Below are positions 1 to 7,150 of a stretch of DNA of 33,548 nt, in pieces. The DNA comes from an uncultured Clostridia bacterium. GTDB taxonomy: Bacteria; Bacillota; Clostridia; TANB77; CAG-508. Location: positions 1 to 33,548 of the forward strand of contig CALXJU010000018.1 in NCBI GenBank assembly GCA_944388705.1, read 5' to 3'. The notes below the pieces were generated by a model that was not told the DNA's origin, did not search any database, and saw only the letters and a list, made by a program, of their open reading frames with translations. A program made the position numbers and the translations under genes. Positions within the stretch are counted from its first letter, which is position 1. Each line of letters opens with the position of its first letter.

Positions 1-3000
1 ATATAATGGCTCTTTTGTATGCTCATATCTTATTTGTCCATTTTCATTTATTGCTTGTGGAACTCTATTTGTAACTTTTCTATCTTTTACTTGTGTGATG
101 AATTTTCTTAATGCTAAATCAAAGTCTTTTATATATACTTTTTCGAAGTCATCATCATCTTCATTTCCTGGTACATATGGTTGATTAATTTGGTCATCTT
201 TATATCCAGGTAATTCTTCATCTGATGGTATATTTTCTTCTACATTGTCTGAATTTGAGTCTATGTCATTTGGTACTGTATTTCCATTATATGTGTATTC
301 TGATATTTCTGCTATATTTGTTAAGTTTGTTTTTACTGGTGCTTCATCTGATATTATACATTCAATTTGTACATCTTCATAATCTAATGTTGTTTGTCCA
401 TCAAATGCTGTTAATATTTTATCAGCTAAATATTTTGTAGTAACTATTCTTCCATCTTCAGATACTTGCCATCCATATTTAGTATTTATTTCACTGTCTT
501 GTGCAAATGTTAAATATGGTGGTAAATAATCTTTTATTTCACTTGCATAACCATCTATATCTCCTTCATTATATACTCTTAATGTATATATAACTCTGTC
601 TCCTACTTGAACTGCTAATGGTTTTTTAGAATGGTTATATATTGCTGTTGTATCTGTTCCATTTATTATTGGACTTACATCTACTACTGGCTCTCTATCT
701 TGTTCTACTCCATTAACTTGTGATATGAATTTTCTTAGACTTAAATCAAAACATTGTAATTTTATTCTTTCAATATCTTGATCATCATCTCCATCTATCC
801 ATTCATCTGGTGTAGAATCTATATCATCTACTGGTTCTCCATTTTCATCTGAATCATCTGATATTTGTGCATAATTTACTAATACTCTATCTGATGTTGC
901 TTCTTCTACCACTTTACATAGTACTTGTGCATCTATATAGTCTGGATTTTCATCACTTATTGGTGCTTCTTGGTTTAATGCTTTTAATAAGTTTGCTGTA
1001 TAATTTGGGTCTCCTTCTACTGCATTTAATTCTGCTCCTTGACCTTTTGCATACCATGTTGTTGTTATAACTTGTCTTCCATCTGCATCATATCCTTCTA
1101 AGTTCCATATTCCATTATATTCTTCATTTTCTGCTACAAATTCTAATCCTATTGGTAATGTATCTTTTATTTCACTTGCATATCCATTTATTTCACCTTC
1201 ATTATATACTCTTATTGTATATAATACATAATCTCCTGGTTCTACTGTTAATGCTACTTTTGAGTCTTCTTCATATATTACTTTTCCATTTTCTATTGCT
1301 TTTACTACTGGTGCTCTTAAATATGTTCCATCTATATTTCCTGTATCTGTTATATATTCTCCTGGTTCTATGTTCTGGTCTTTACTTATTGCTGCTATAT
1401 GTTTAAATAATGCTAAATCAAATTTCTTTTCTATTGGCATTAATACTAATTTTTCGAAGTCGTCATCATCTTGTTGTCCTTCATAATAATAGTTGCTATC
1501 TGTTAAATCATCTTTGTTGTTTTCGTTTCCTTTATAGTTTTCCATATTTCCTCTATTTACTTCTGGTGCATTTTCTGGTTGTGAATCTCTGTCTACTGCA
1601 ACTTTATTTGAATCTGTATCATATGCTCCACTTATCCATGCTACATTTGTTAATATTTTTTGTACTTTCTCATCTGCTTCTTCTACCACTTTGCATTTTA
1701 TTGTTATTGTTTCATAATCTAGACCATTTGCTTGTCTATATGCTGATAGGCTTTTTGCAGGATTTTCTGCTGTATTTACTATATCAAATACTATTTGATT
1801 TGTTACAGTATTATATGTTAATGTATATGAATTTTTGTTATTTCCATTTTTGTCTTTTGATACAACTACTGATGGATTTTCTGTTGAACTTATTAATCCT
1901 GTTGGTAATTGATCTATTATTTGACTTGCATATCCTGCTTTATTTCCTTCATTATATATTGTTATTGAATATGTTACTACATCATCTTCTAATATTACTA
2001 CTGGGTCTTTTTTATGTTTATATGTTGCTGTTGTTCCTGTTTGTAATGTATCTTCTGATATGTTTGGTACTCTTTGTGTTAAATTTAAGTCTGTTAGTTT
2101 TACTCCATTTACTTCTGTTATATATTTTCTTAATGCTAAGTCAAATTCTCCTGGTCTTGCTATTAATTTTACAGGTGTTGTTTTTTGTGTTCTGTTTATT
2201 TCTACTATTGGTTGTTCATTATTTAATGTTATTGAATCTGCTGTTTCTGTTCCAGATAACCACAATTTCTTTTCAGTTACTTCTTCTGTTATATCTATTT
2301 GTACATTAACTGCTTCAACTGTGTTTGTTGGAACACTTATATAAAATCCTTCTGTTCTTCCTACTAAATCTTTTATTGTTACATTTCCTAATGAATTTCC
2401 TTCTGCATCTGTAAATGTATAATTTATTGTTTCTCCATTTTCATTTGTTACTGTAATATTTATTGTATATGCTGAATCTCCATTTTTGTTTATTACTATT
2501 GGCCCTATTATATCATTTGAGTTTACTCTTTTACTTGATAATACATATTTTCCATCTTCTTCTGCTAAACCTGATGTATTTACTTGTGCAGAACCACTTA
2601 TTTTATAATTATTTTCTGCTGTATATTTATCTGCATTTTGTGTTGCACTATTTATTAAATATTTATAATATCTTTCTGCTTGACTATTTCTATCTGTTCC
2701 TTCTGATGTATTTGGTCTTGTTAAGTCTGATAATTGTGTATATGTGTTTCCATCAGTTGTAATTGTTAGCCAATCTGTTGAGTCTAATTTATTAAAATCT
2801 GTTTCTTCATGATTTGTAAAATACCATATTGCTGCTTTTTGCACAGCTTTTATGTCAGAGTCAGTTATTAAATAATCATATTCTTCATATGTATTTTCAT
2901 CTTGATAATAATAAACTTTATATTCTTCATCATATTGTATTCCCATTACATCTCTAATAAATGCATCTCTATCTGTTTGTCCTTCTATGTATGCATTATC

Positions 3001-3444
3001 TAGTATCCATAGTAATTCTCTATAATATCCATTTGTTGGGTCTAATAATTGTTTTATTACATCATGTGATGCTACATCATTTCCTAATAATGTTAATATT
3101 TTTTCTCTTTCTTCTTGTAAATCATATGATAAATTATATGCTACTATATCACTATTATTAGCATTCCATGTATCACCATAATTTGCTTTTATACAATATA
3201 GATTTCTCTGTTGTGTACTTATATCACTTACATCATTAGAATTGTATAATTGTAAATTCCATATATAGTTCCCTGCTCCTGAATTAGTAGGATTTCCTAT
3301 TCCATATCCTATTCCATTTAAATCGGTTTTTGTTAAATTTACATATATAGTCTCTGTATTTGCAGCATAAGTTATTATATAACTTAACAAAAAACTTATT
3401 ATTGCTATTATTGCGATGATTATACCTATTTTTTTATTTTTCAT
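1..3444 (-). CDS. Large secreted thioester-domain surface protein (partial, C-terminus outside window)
   Basis: The open frame runs from ATG 3444 to base 1 without a stop, giving 1148 residues; the C-terminus and any cell-wall anchor lie outside. An in-frame ATG at 3453 directly abuts the AAAGG, so 3444, nine bases downstream of it, is the better start. Residues 1-27 form a signal peptide (Lys-rich start, Ile/Leu-rich core, cleavage probably near TYA). Cys84 (context LYCIKANYGD) and Gln202 (context AVQKAAIWYFTN) match the YC and TQxAIW motifs of Class I thioester (TQXA) domains of Gram-positive adhesins, in which the Cys and Gln side chains form an internal thioester. Four modules then begin with FDLALRKFI-like motifs at about residues 434, 675, 899 and 1108. 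Each has a DUF11-like core (YTIRVYNEG, GYASEIKDTLP), and acidic linkers such as DDDDFEK precede modules 2-4. Inferred role: covalent adhesion to host or matrix. The family is well supported; the target is unknown. Confidence 0.8.
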   Translation of the reverse strand, partial: MKNKKIGIIIAIIAIISFLLSYIITYAANTETIYVNLTKTDLNGIGYGIGNPTNSGAGNYIWNLQLYNSNDVSDISTQQRNLYCIKANYGDTWNANNSDIVAYNLSYDLQEEREKILTLLGNDVASHDVIKQLLDPTNGYYRELLWILDNAYIEGQTDRDAFIRDVMGIQYDEEYKVYYYQDENTYEEYDYLITDSDIKAVQKAAIWYFTNHEETDFNKLDSTDWLTITTDGNTYTQLSDLTRPNTSEGTDRNSQAERYYKYLINSATQNADKYTAENNYKISGSAQVNTSGLAEEDGKYVLSSKRVNSNDIIGPIVINKNGDSAYTINITVTNENGETINYTFTDAEGNSLGNVTIKDLVGRTEGFYISVPTNTVEAVNVQIDITEEVTEKKLWLSGTETADSITLNNEQPIVEINRTQKTTPVKLIARPGEFDLALRKYITEVNGVKLTDLNLTQRVPNISEDTLQTGTTATYKHKKDPVVILEDDVVTYSITIYNEGNKAGYASQIIDQLPTGLISSTENPSVVVSKDKNGNNKNSYTLTYNTVTNQIVFDIVNTAENPAKSLSAYRQANGLDYETITIKCKVVEEADEKVQKILTNVAWISGAYDTDSNKVAVDRDSQPENAPEVNRGNMENYKGNENNKDDLTDSNYYYEGQQDDDDFEKLVLMPIEKKFDLALFKHIAAISKDQNIEPGEYITDTGNIDGTYLRAPVVKAIENGKVIYEEDSKVALTVEPGDYVLYTIRVYNEGEINGYASEIKDTLPIGLEFVAENEEYNGIWNLEGYDADGRQVITTTWYAKGQGAELNAVEGDPNYTANLLKALNQEAPISDENPDYIDAQVLCKVVEEATSDRVLVNYAQISDDSDENGEPVDDIDSTPDEWIDGDDDQDIERIKLQCFDLSLRKFISQVNGVEQDREPVVDVSPIINGTDTTAIYNHSKKPLAVQVGDRVIYTLRVYNEGDIDGYASEIKDYLPPYLTFAQDSEINTKYGWQVSEDGRIVTTKYLADKILTAFDGQTTLDYEDVQIECIISDEAPVKTNLTNIAEISEYTYNGNTVPNDIDSNSDNVEENIPSDEELPGYKDDQINQPYVPGNEDDDDFEKVYIKDFDLALRKFITQVKDRKVTNRVPQAINENGQIRYEHTKEPLY

Positions 3445-3487
3445 TTTTTTCATCCTTTCTGATTTTTCAGAGTTTCATACATTATTT

Positions 3488-3516
3488 ATTATACTTCTTT
3501 TTGACTCTAAAAGCAA
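3488..3516 (-). promoter_or_regulatory. Promoter of the thioester surface-protein gene
   Basis: On the minus strand TTGCTT (3516-3511) is followed after exactly 17 bases by a perfect TATAAT (3493-3488). The start codon at 3444 is about 37 bases downstream of the predicted transcription start. It interlocks with the divergent dacA-type promoter, whose -35 box lies in this spacer. Confidence 0.6.
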
Positions 3517-3529
3517 TGTTTTTTATATA
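3501..3529 (+). promoter_or_regulatory. Promoter of the D-Ala-D-Ala carboxypeptidase gene
   Basis: TTGACT (3501-3506), a 17-base spacer and TATATA (3524-3529) form a sigma-A-type promoter. The leader to the GTG start at 3645 would be about 110 bases, very A/T-rich and without an obvious strong hairpin. Confidence 0.5.
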
Positions 3530-3644
3530 TTTTTATATAAAAATTTGCATTATTTATCACATCTGATAAATTTAATTTTTTTCATTGTAATAATTACTTA
3601 TTTTTATCATATATTTTATTGACTTTATTTTTGGAGGCAATGTA

Positions 3645-4904
3645 GTGAAAACATTTAAAATATTAGTTTTGTTTACTATTTTTTTGTTAATTTTTTCCTA
3701 TAATTATAATATTTTTGCTGATGATGAAGATTTTGAGGATATAGATGATATTGGTTCATATATTGAAACTTCTTCTGATATTGTTACAGAACCTACTATA
3801 AACTCTAGGGCTGCTATAGTTTATGACAGAAATTCTGGTTTTGTTTTATATGGAAAAAAAGAAAACGAGCAGTGCAAAATGGCTTCAACTACCAAAATTA
3901 TGACAGCTATTATTGTTCTTGAAAATGCAAATTTAGATGATATTGTTACAGTTTCCAAAAAAGCTGCGGGTACAGGTGGTTCGAGACTTGGTCTTCATAC
4001 TGATGATAAAATTTCTGTTAGAAATTTACTTTATGGATTATTATTAGTTTCTGGTAATGATTCCGCTGTTGCTCTTGCTGAACATGTTGGTGGAGATATT
4101 TCAGGTTTTGCTAATTTAATGAATAATAAATGTAATGAACTTGGTTTAACTTCTACCCATTTTGTTACTCCTCATGGATTAGATAATGATGAACATTATA
4201 CTACCGCTTATGAGCTTGCCAAAATTACTGATTATGCTTTAAAAAATGAAACTTTTCGCAATTATGTTGGAACAAAAACTTATACCATTACTATTAATAA
4301 TTATTCAAAAACGCTTACTAATACTAATGAACTTCTCGGAAATTTAAATGGTGTGTATGGTGTTAAAACTGGTTTTACTAATGGTGCTAATCGCTGTCTT
4401 GTAACTGCTGTTAAAAGAGGAAATATGGATTTAATTTGTATCGTTCTTGGAGCTGATACAAAAAAAGATAGAACAAAAGATAGTATTAAATTAATTGAAT
4501 ATTGTTTTAATAATTTCGAATTATTTAATATTAAAGAAAAAATCCAATCAGAATTTGAAAATTGGAAATTATGCAATTCTTCTAGTTTTAGTGTTGCTAA
4601 AGGCATTTCTAATGATATTTCTCTTAAATTAACTAATTTGCCTTATGATTTTTTTCCTATAAAACATGAACATTCTGATGATATTAGCATATATATATAT
4701 TGTACTTATAATCTTGAAGCTCCACTAGAAGAAAATTCAATTATTGGATATTTGTCTGTTAGCTTAGATGGAAAAAATATTATTACTCTTAACATACAAA
4801 ATACTAATTCTATTCCGGAAAAGAATTACAATGATTTTTTTATGCAGATGATTAAAAATTATATTTATAATCTCGAGTCCATATTTTTAAATAAAATCTA
4901 TTGA
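3645..4904 (+). CDS. D-alanyl-D-alanine carboxypeptidase (penicillin-binding protein, peptidase S11)
   Basis: The 419-residue precursor has an N-terminal signal sequence (residues 1-25, ending IFA before an acidic stretch). It carries all three active-site motifs of serine DD-peptidases in order: SxxK as STTK at 81-84 (nucleophile Ser81), SxN as SGN at 136-138, and KTG at 241-243. In this family the enzyme removes the terminal D-Ala of peptidoglycan pentapeptides outside the membrane. The C-terminal ~140 residues fit the beta-rich domain of DacA/DacF-type enzymes; the very end is aromatic and basic, which could be a membrane-associating helix. The start is GTG, set by GGAGG at 3633-3637 with 7 bases spacing. 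It is divergent from the surface-protein gene, and its stop overlaps the -35 box of the tRNA promoter. Which paralogue (DacA, DacB or DacF) is not decided. Confidence 0.9.
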   Translation: MKTFKILVLFTIFLLIFSYNYNIFADDEDFEDIDDIGSYIETSSDIVTEPTINSRAAIVYDRNSGFVLYGKKENEQCKMASTTKIMTAIIVLENANLDDIVTVSKKAAGTGGSRLGLHTDDKISVRNLLYGLLLVSGNDSAVALAEHVGGDISGFANLMNNKCNELGLTSTHFVTPHGLDNDEHYTTAYELAKITDYALKNETFRNYVGTKTYTITINNYSKTLTNTNELLGNLNGVYGVKTGFTNGANRCLVTAVKRGNMDLICIVLGADTKKDRTKDSIKLIEYCFNNFELFNIKEKIQSEFENWKLCNSSSFSVAKGISNDISLKLTNLPYDFFPIKHEHSDDISIYIYCTYNLEAPLEENSIIGYLSVSLDGKNIITLNIQNTNSIPEKNYNDFFMQMIKNYIYNLESIFLNKIY

Positions 4905-4929
4905 CAAAACTTGATTATTTTGTTATTAT
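4901..4929 (+). promoter_or_regulatory. Promoter of the tRNA-Gly/tRNA-Cys unit
   Basis: A consensus TTGACA (4901-4906), 17 bases, then TATTAT (4924-4929); an alternative TATAAT lies at 4927-4932 with a 20-base spacer. The -35 box contains the TGA stop codon of the upstream gene (4902-4904). Confidence 0.65.
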
Positions 4930-4950
4930 AATAAGGCTTGATGATGTATT

Positions 4951-5024
4951 GCAGGTATAGTTTAGTGGTAAAACGAGACCTTGCCAAGGTTTAGTCACGA
5001 GTCCGATTCTCGTTACCTGCTCCA
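4951..5024 (+). tRNA. tRNA-Gly (anticodon GCC)
   Basis: The 74-base cloverleaf has acceptor arm GCAGGTA pairing with TACCTGC, a GTTT/AAAC D stem, an AGACC/GGTTT anticodon stem with loop TTGCCAA (anticodon GCC), an ACGAG/CTCGT T stem with loop TCCGATT, discriminator T and an encoded CCA end. Confidence 0.95.
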
Positions 5025-5042
5025 TAAACAATATTTTAATTC

Positions 5043-5117
5043 GGCGACGTAGCCAAGCGGTAAGGCACGAGTCTGCAAAACTCTGATTCATCGGTTCGAT
5101 TCCGATCGTCGCCTCCA
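5043..5117 (+). tRNA. tRNA-Cys (anticodon GCA)
   Basis: The 75-base cloverleaf has acceptor GGCGACG/CGTCGCC, a GCC/GGC D stem, anticodon loop CTGCAAA (anticodon GCA), an ATCGG/CCGAT T stem with loop TTCGATT, discriminator T and an encoded CCA. The outermost anticodon-stem pair is C-T, a minor deviation. It follows tRNA-Gly after 18 bases, so both are probably cut from one transcript. Confidence 0.95.
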
Positions 5118-5182
5118 ATATGAATAAGTTTAGACGGTTATTATAGAGTGCTACATAATATCACAGATAACCGAATTTATTG

Positions 5183-5217
5183 AAAATACTGTCTTTAAAA
5201 ACAGTATTTTATTTTTA
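5183..5217 (+). terminator. Rho-independent terminator of the tRNA unit
   Basis: A perfect 10-bp stem AAAATACTGT (5183-5192) / ACAGTATTTT (5201-5210) with an 8-base loop is followed by ATTTTTAT. It lies 65 bases after tRNA-Cys. A second inverted repeat, CGGTTAT/ATAACCG, sits between the tRNA and this terminator. Confidence 0.7.
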
Positions 5218-5306
5218 TATTAGCACAGAATGTCATAGATTATTATAGAAAACTATAAGCATTGCAATAAAATTGCAGTAATAATTTTTTATAGGAGAAA
5301 TTAAAA

Positions 5307-5897
5307 ATGAAACATATAAAAAATATCGTTTTAGATGTAGGTGGAATTATTTTTGACGATAGCAAGAAAAATATCGAAAAACTATTAGGAAAAAATTGCG
5401 ACATTATATATAAACTTGCATATGGAAAAAGTTTTAAAGAATGTTTGCTTGGAAATAAAAAAGTTAATGAGCATATAGAAAGTTTATCTAACTATAAAGA
5501 ATTTGAAAATTTAAAGTATATATTAAGTAAAGAAAATTTATATAAAAGTTATCATTTAATAACTATGAATTTCGAATATATAAAAACTTTGCAAAAACAG
5601 GGTTATAAATTATATTTATTAACTAATATAACAGAGGATAGTTACAATTACATTAATGATTTAATAAATATCAATAGTGTATTTGATGGTGGTATATATT
5701 CTTATCAAGAGCATATAATTAAGCCAGATAAAAGAATATATAATTTACTTATTGATAAATATAATTTAAAAAAAGCGGAAACAATATTTTTTGATGATAA
5801 AGAAAAAAATGTTATTTCAGCAATTAATCAAGGAATTAGTAGTTATGTATTTAAATCTATCGAAGATATAAAAAATATTATATCAAAGGTAATCTAG
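5307..5897 (+). CDS. HAD-superfamily hydrolase (phosphatase-like, subfamily IA)
   Basis: The 196 residues carry the HAD motifs in order: nucleophile Asp10 in VLDVGG, Thr106 in LLTN (motif II), Lys139 in IKPD (motif III) and the acidic pair Asp163-Asp164 in FFDD (motif IV). The residue two after the nucleophile is Gly rather than the usual acid/base Asp. The same DxG pattern occurs in YihX-type sugar-phosphate phosphatases, so it does not by itself mean inactivity. A helical cap fills residues 18-85. Likely a cytosolic phosphatase of small phosphorylated metabolites; the substrate cannot be told. AGGAGA about 8 bases before the ATG sets the start. No clear promoter was found in the 90 bases after the tRNA terminator. 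Confidence 0.8.
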   Translation: MKHIKNIVLDVGGIIFDDSKKNIEKLLGKNCDIIYKLAYGKSFKECLLGNKKVNEHIESLSNYKEFENLKYILSKENLYKSYHLITMNFEYIKTLQKQGYKLYLLTNITEDSYNYINDLININSVFDGGIYSYQEHIIKPDKRIYNLLIDKYNLKKAETIFFDDKEKNVISAINQGISSYVFKSIEDIKNIISKVI

Positions 5898-5946
5898 GAT
5901 TCTTATAATATTAAAATTTAATAAATATAAAAGATATTAAAAATAT

Positions 5947-5975
5947 TTGACAAATACAAAAAAAGATGTTATTAT
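5947..5975 (+). promoter_or_regulatory. Strong promoter of a short noncoding transcript
   Basis: Consensus TTGACA (5947-5952), a 17-base spacer and TATTAT (5970-5975), with an extended -10 TGT at 5967-5969. Predicted start near 5982. No open frame with a ribosome binding site follows before the hairpin terminator at 6031-6062. Confidence 0.7.
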
Positions 5976-5981
5976 ATAGTT

Positions 5982-6062
5982 ACATTAAACAAACAAAACA
6001 TTCAGAGTTCTGCGAATGTCATTTGTGCTTGTATGTGTATCACAACTACACATACTTTTTTT
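5982..6062 (+). ncRNA. Predicted small RNA, about 80 nt, family not recognised
   Basis: The unit is bounded by a near-consensus promoter upstream and a strong terminator hairpin at its end. An A-rich, unpaired 5' part is followed by a stem-loop at about 5998-6019 (ACATTC/GAATGT with an inner AGA/TCT) and then the terminator. An open frame crosses this region on the plus strand but has no Shine-Dalgarno sequence and would run through the terminator, so a noncoding product is more likely. It lies between the HAD and CYTH genes, both with separate translation signals. No known RNA family was recognised, so its job is open. Confidence 0.5.
6031..6062 (+). terminator. Terminator of the predicted small RNA
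   Basis: A perfect 9-bp stem GTATGTGTA (6031-6039) / TACACATAC (6047-6055) with loop TCACAAC is followed immediately by seven T (6056-6062). Confidence 0.75.
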
Positions 6063-6067
6063 GTATA

Positions 6068-6100
6068 AAACAGGATAGACCACAACATTCTATCCTGTTT
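6068..6100. other. Perfect 12-bp stem-loop with a CACAAC-containing loop
   Basis: AAACAGGATAGA (6068-6079) pairs perfectly with TCTATCCTGTTT (6089-6100) around a 9-base loop containing CACAAC, the same six bases found in the loop of the preceding terminator. No U-tract follows on the plus strand, so this is not a standard terminator in that direction. Confidence 0.6.
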
Positions 6101-6172
6101 GACAATACTATTATGTCGTCTCCATTAAGAATTTTTCTTATTTTTTATATGGCTCATAGCTCATTTGTTCAC

Positions 6173-6201
6173 TTGTATTATTAAAAATAATGTTGTATAC
6201 T
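6173..6201 (+). promoter_or_regulatory. Promoter of the CYTH-domain gene
   Basis: TTGTAT (6173-6178), a 17-base spacer and TATACT (6196-6201). The predicted start near 6208 leaves a leader of about 40 bases to the ATG at 6249. Confidence 0.45.
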
Positions 6202-6248
6202 AATAATGATAGAGCAATAATAATTTTTTAATGAATAGGAGAAAAATT

Positions 6249-6848
6249 ATGGGAATAAAACAAGAAAATGAAATAACAATGAAAGTAAATTGTGTAATAA
6301 GTGAACTATGTAAAATCTTAGAAGATAAGGGATTTACAGTTGTAGATAGATTTACAATGAATGATATATTTATGATACCAAATACTTTAAAGAGTAAGAT
6401 AAAAGATTTGACTAGTAGAGAAATCCTAAAAGATGCTATATTGATACGTGATATAGAAAATAAATTAAATGGAAATAAATCTAAGAAAATAACTTTTAAA
6501 AAGAAAGAATTTAATAAACATGGCGATATATTAGCTCAAGAATCCATTAACTGTGATATTCTTAATATTAATGAGGCTGTAATTTTTTTTCAAGCAATTC
6601 ATTACTCTAAGATAATGAACATTAAGGAAAGTGATATTGTTTATAGAAGAAAAGATTTTGAAATAGCAATAAAAGATATAGAAAATGGAGATAATTTAAT
6701 TGAAGTAGAAACAGTATCAAATAATGTTAATATTGATACAATAGAAAAACTAAAAACGCAAATTATAGATTTGCAAATTCCTGTTGATACTAGCAATTTT
6801 TTTGTAAAAAAAGCAGAAATAGAATTAGATAAAATAATAAAAAGATAG
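6249..6848 (+). CDS. CYTH-domain (adenylate cyclase class IV / triphosphatase-like) protein
   Basis: The start is ATG 6249, six bases after AGGAGA (6237-6242). An in-frame ATG at 6231 lies upstream of that site and would place it inside the gene. The 199 residues follow the CYTH fold pattern: N-terminal EITMK at 8-12, a strand around DRFTMNDIFM, an RIR-like ILIRDIE, the basic strand KKITFKKKEF, VYRRKDFEIAI, and the closing NLIEVET that matches the usual FIEIE. CYTH proteins form a beta-tunnel that binds triphosphate groups with metal ions; members include ThTPase, inorganic triphosphatases and class IV adenylate cyclases. The ExExK metal motif is degenerate here (Thr for the second Glu), so the reaction is uncertain. 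The fold is fairly well supported; the substrate is unknown. Confidence 0.6.
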   Translation: MGIKQENEITMKVNCVISELCKILEDKGFTVVDRFTMNDIFMIPNTLKSKIKDLTSREILKDAILIRDIENKLNGNKSKKITFKKKEFNKHGDILAQESINCDILNINEAVIFFQAIHYSKIMNIKESDIVYRRKDFEIAIKDIENGDNLIEVETVSNNVNIDTIEKLKTQIIDLQIPVDTSNFFVKKAEIELDKIIKR

Positions 6849-6878
6849 ATATGTTTATTTAAATTTTACTTAAATATC

Positions 6879-6907
6879 TTGACTTTTTTACCTAATTTAA
6901 GTATAAT
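6879..6907 (+). promoter_or_regulatory. Promoter of the putative antitoxin antisense RNA
   Basis: TTGACT (6879-6884), a 17-base spacer and a perfect TATAAT (6902-6907). Predicted start at about 6913. It points toward the 3' end of the small hydrophobic peptide gene on the other strand. Confidence 0.7.
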
Positions 6908-6912
6908 AAAAA

Positions 6913-6998
6913 TAGGAAATAGAGAAACCACAAACGTGGTTTGCCAGTTTAGTATGTAAAAAACACACCGAACCGCCAAGTTACAGATGTGTTTTTTT
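6913..6998 (+). ncRNA. Putative antisense RNA of a type I toxin-antitoxin system
   Basis: The predicted RNA of about 85 nt starts behind a consensus promoter and ends at a hairpin with seven T. It has a 5' stem-loop AAACCAC (6925-6931) / GTGGTTT (6936-6942) with loop AAAC, then the terminator hairpin 6958-6997. About 40 nt of its 3' part are complementary to the end of the opposing transcript. Its AAACCAC arm is also complementary to the GTGGTTT in the 5' leader of the toxin mRNA (7167-7161). That is the layout of txpA/RatA- and bsrG/SR4-type pairs in Bacillus, although no sequence relation to those is claimed. Confidence 0.55.
6958..6998. terminator. Shared bidirectional terminator of toxin mRNA and antisense RNA
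   Basis: AAAAAACACA (6958-6967) pairs with TGTGTTTTTT (6988-6997) around a 20-base loop that can form a short AAC/GTT stem. The plus strand has seven T (6992-6998) and the minus strand gains a T-run from the A-tract, so it can end both converging transcripts. Confidence 0.65.
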
Positions 6999-7003
6999 AT
7001 TGT

Positions 7004-7114
7004 CTATTTGCTTAAAATTATAACCAATATAATTAAGGCAAATACTATAATAGTTTCGACAACTAAGCCAAATAAAAGTAAGTATATTATTTCTAATAAA
7101 ACTGCTTCTATCAT
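7004..7114 (-). CDS. Small hydrophobic membrane peptide, putative type I toxin
   Basis: The 36-codon gene is too short for usual gene callers but has an excellent ribosome site: GGAGG (minus 7126-7122) with 7 bases to ATG 7114. The peptide is almost wholly hydrophobic (starts MIEAVLLEIIYLLL, ends IILSK), with Glu3, Glu8 and Glu20 as the only acidic residues and one Lys as the last residue, so a single membrane-spanning helix is expected. It has its own promoter, a leader hairpin that covers the ribosome site, and a convergent RNA overlapping its 3' end. These are hallmarks of type I toxins that depolarise or perforate the membrane. No named family was recognised by eye; a non-toxic regulatory peptide remains possible. 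Confidence 0.6.
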   Translation of the reverse strand: MIEAVLLEIIYLLLFGLVVETIIVFALIILVIILSK

Positions 7115-7122
7115 AGCACCAC

Positions 7123-7150
7123 CTCCATTCTCACAACTTATGTTGTGGAG
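7123..7150 (-). promoter_or_regulatory. Leader hairpin hiding the toxin ribosome binding site
   Basis: In the minus-strand leader CTCCA (7150-7146) can pair with TGGAG (7127-7123), which contains the Shine-Dalgarno bases, around an inner CACAAC/GTTGTG stem with a 4-base loop (7147-7132). Either register occludes the site. Translation would then need refolding or processing, as in known type I toxin mRNAs. Confidence 0.55.

Noticed and set aside
225..2762. Several plus-strand open frames opposite the surface-protein gene, up to 299 codons
   Set aside because: They are Leu-rich shadows of the minus-strand gene, lack ribosome binding sites, and overlap its continuous 1148-codon frame.
4915..5118. 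67-codon minus-strand frame over the two tRNA genes
   Set aside because: It is an artefact of tRNA sequence; both cloverleaves are complete with encoded CCA.
5118..5306. Riboswitch upstream of the HAD gene
   Set aside because: The tRNA terminator and some weak A/T inverted repeats explain the structure; no known aptamer core was recognised.
6068..6100. Second hairpin as a terminator of a longer small RNA
   Set aside because: No T-run follows on the plus strand; kept only as a structured element.
5966..6184. 72-codon plus-strand frame across the small RNA unit
   Set aside because: No Shine-Dalgarno sequence, the start lies within the promoter, and the frame runs through two strong hairpins including a terminator.
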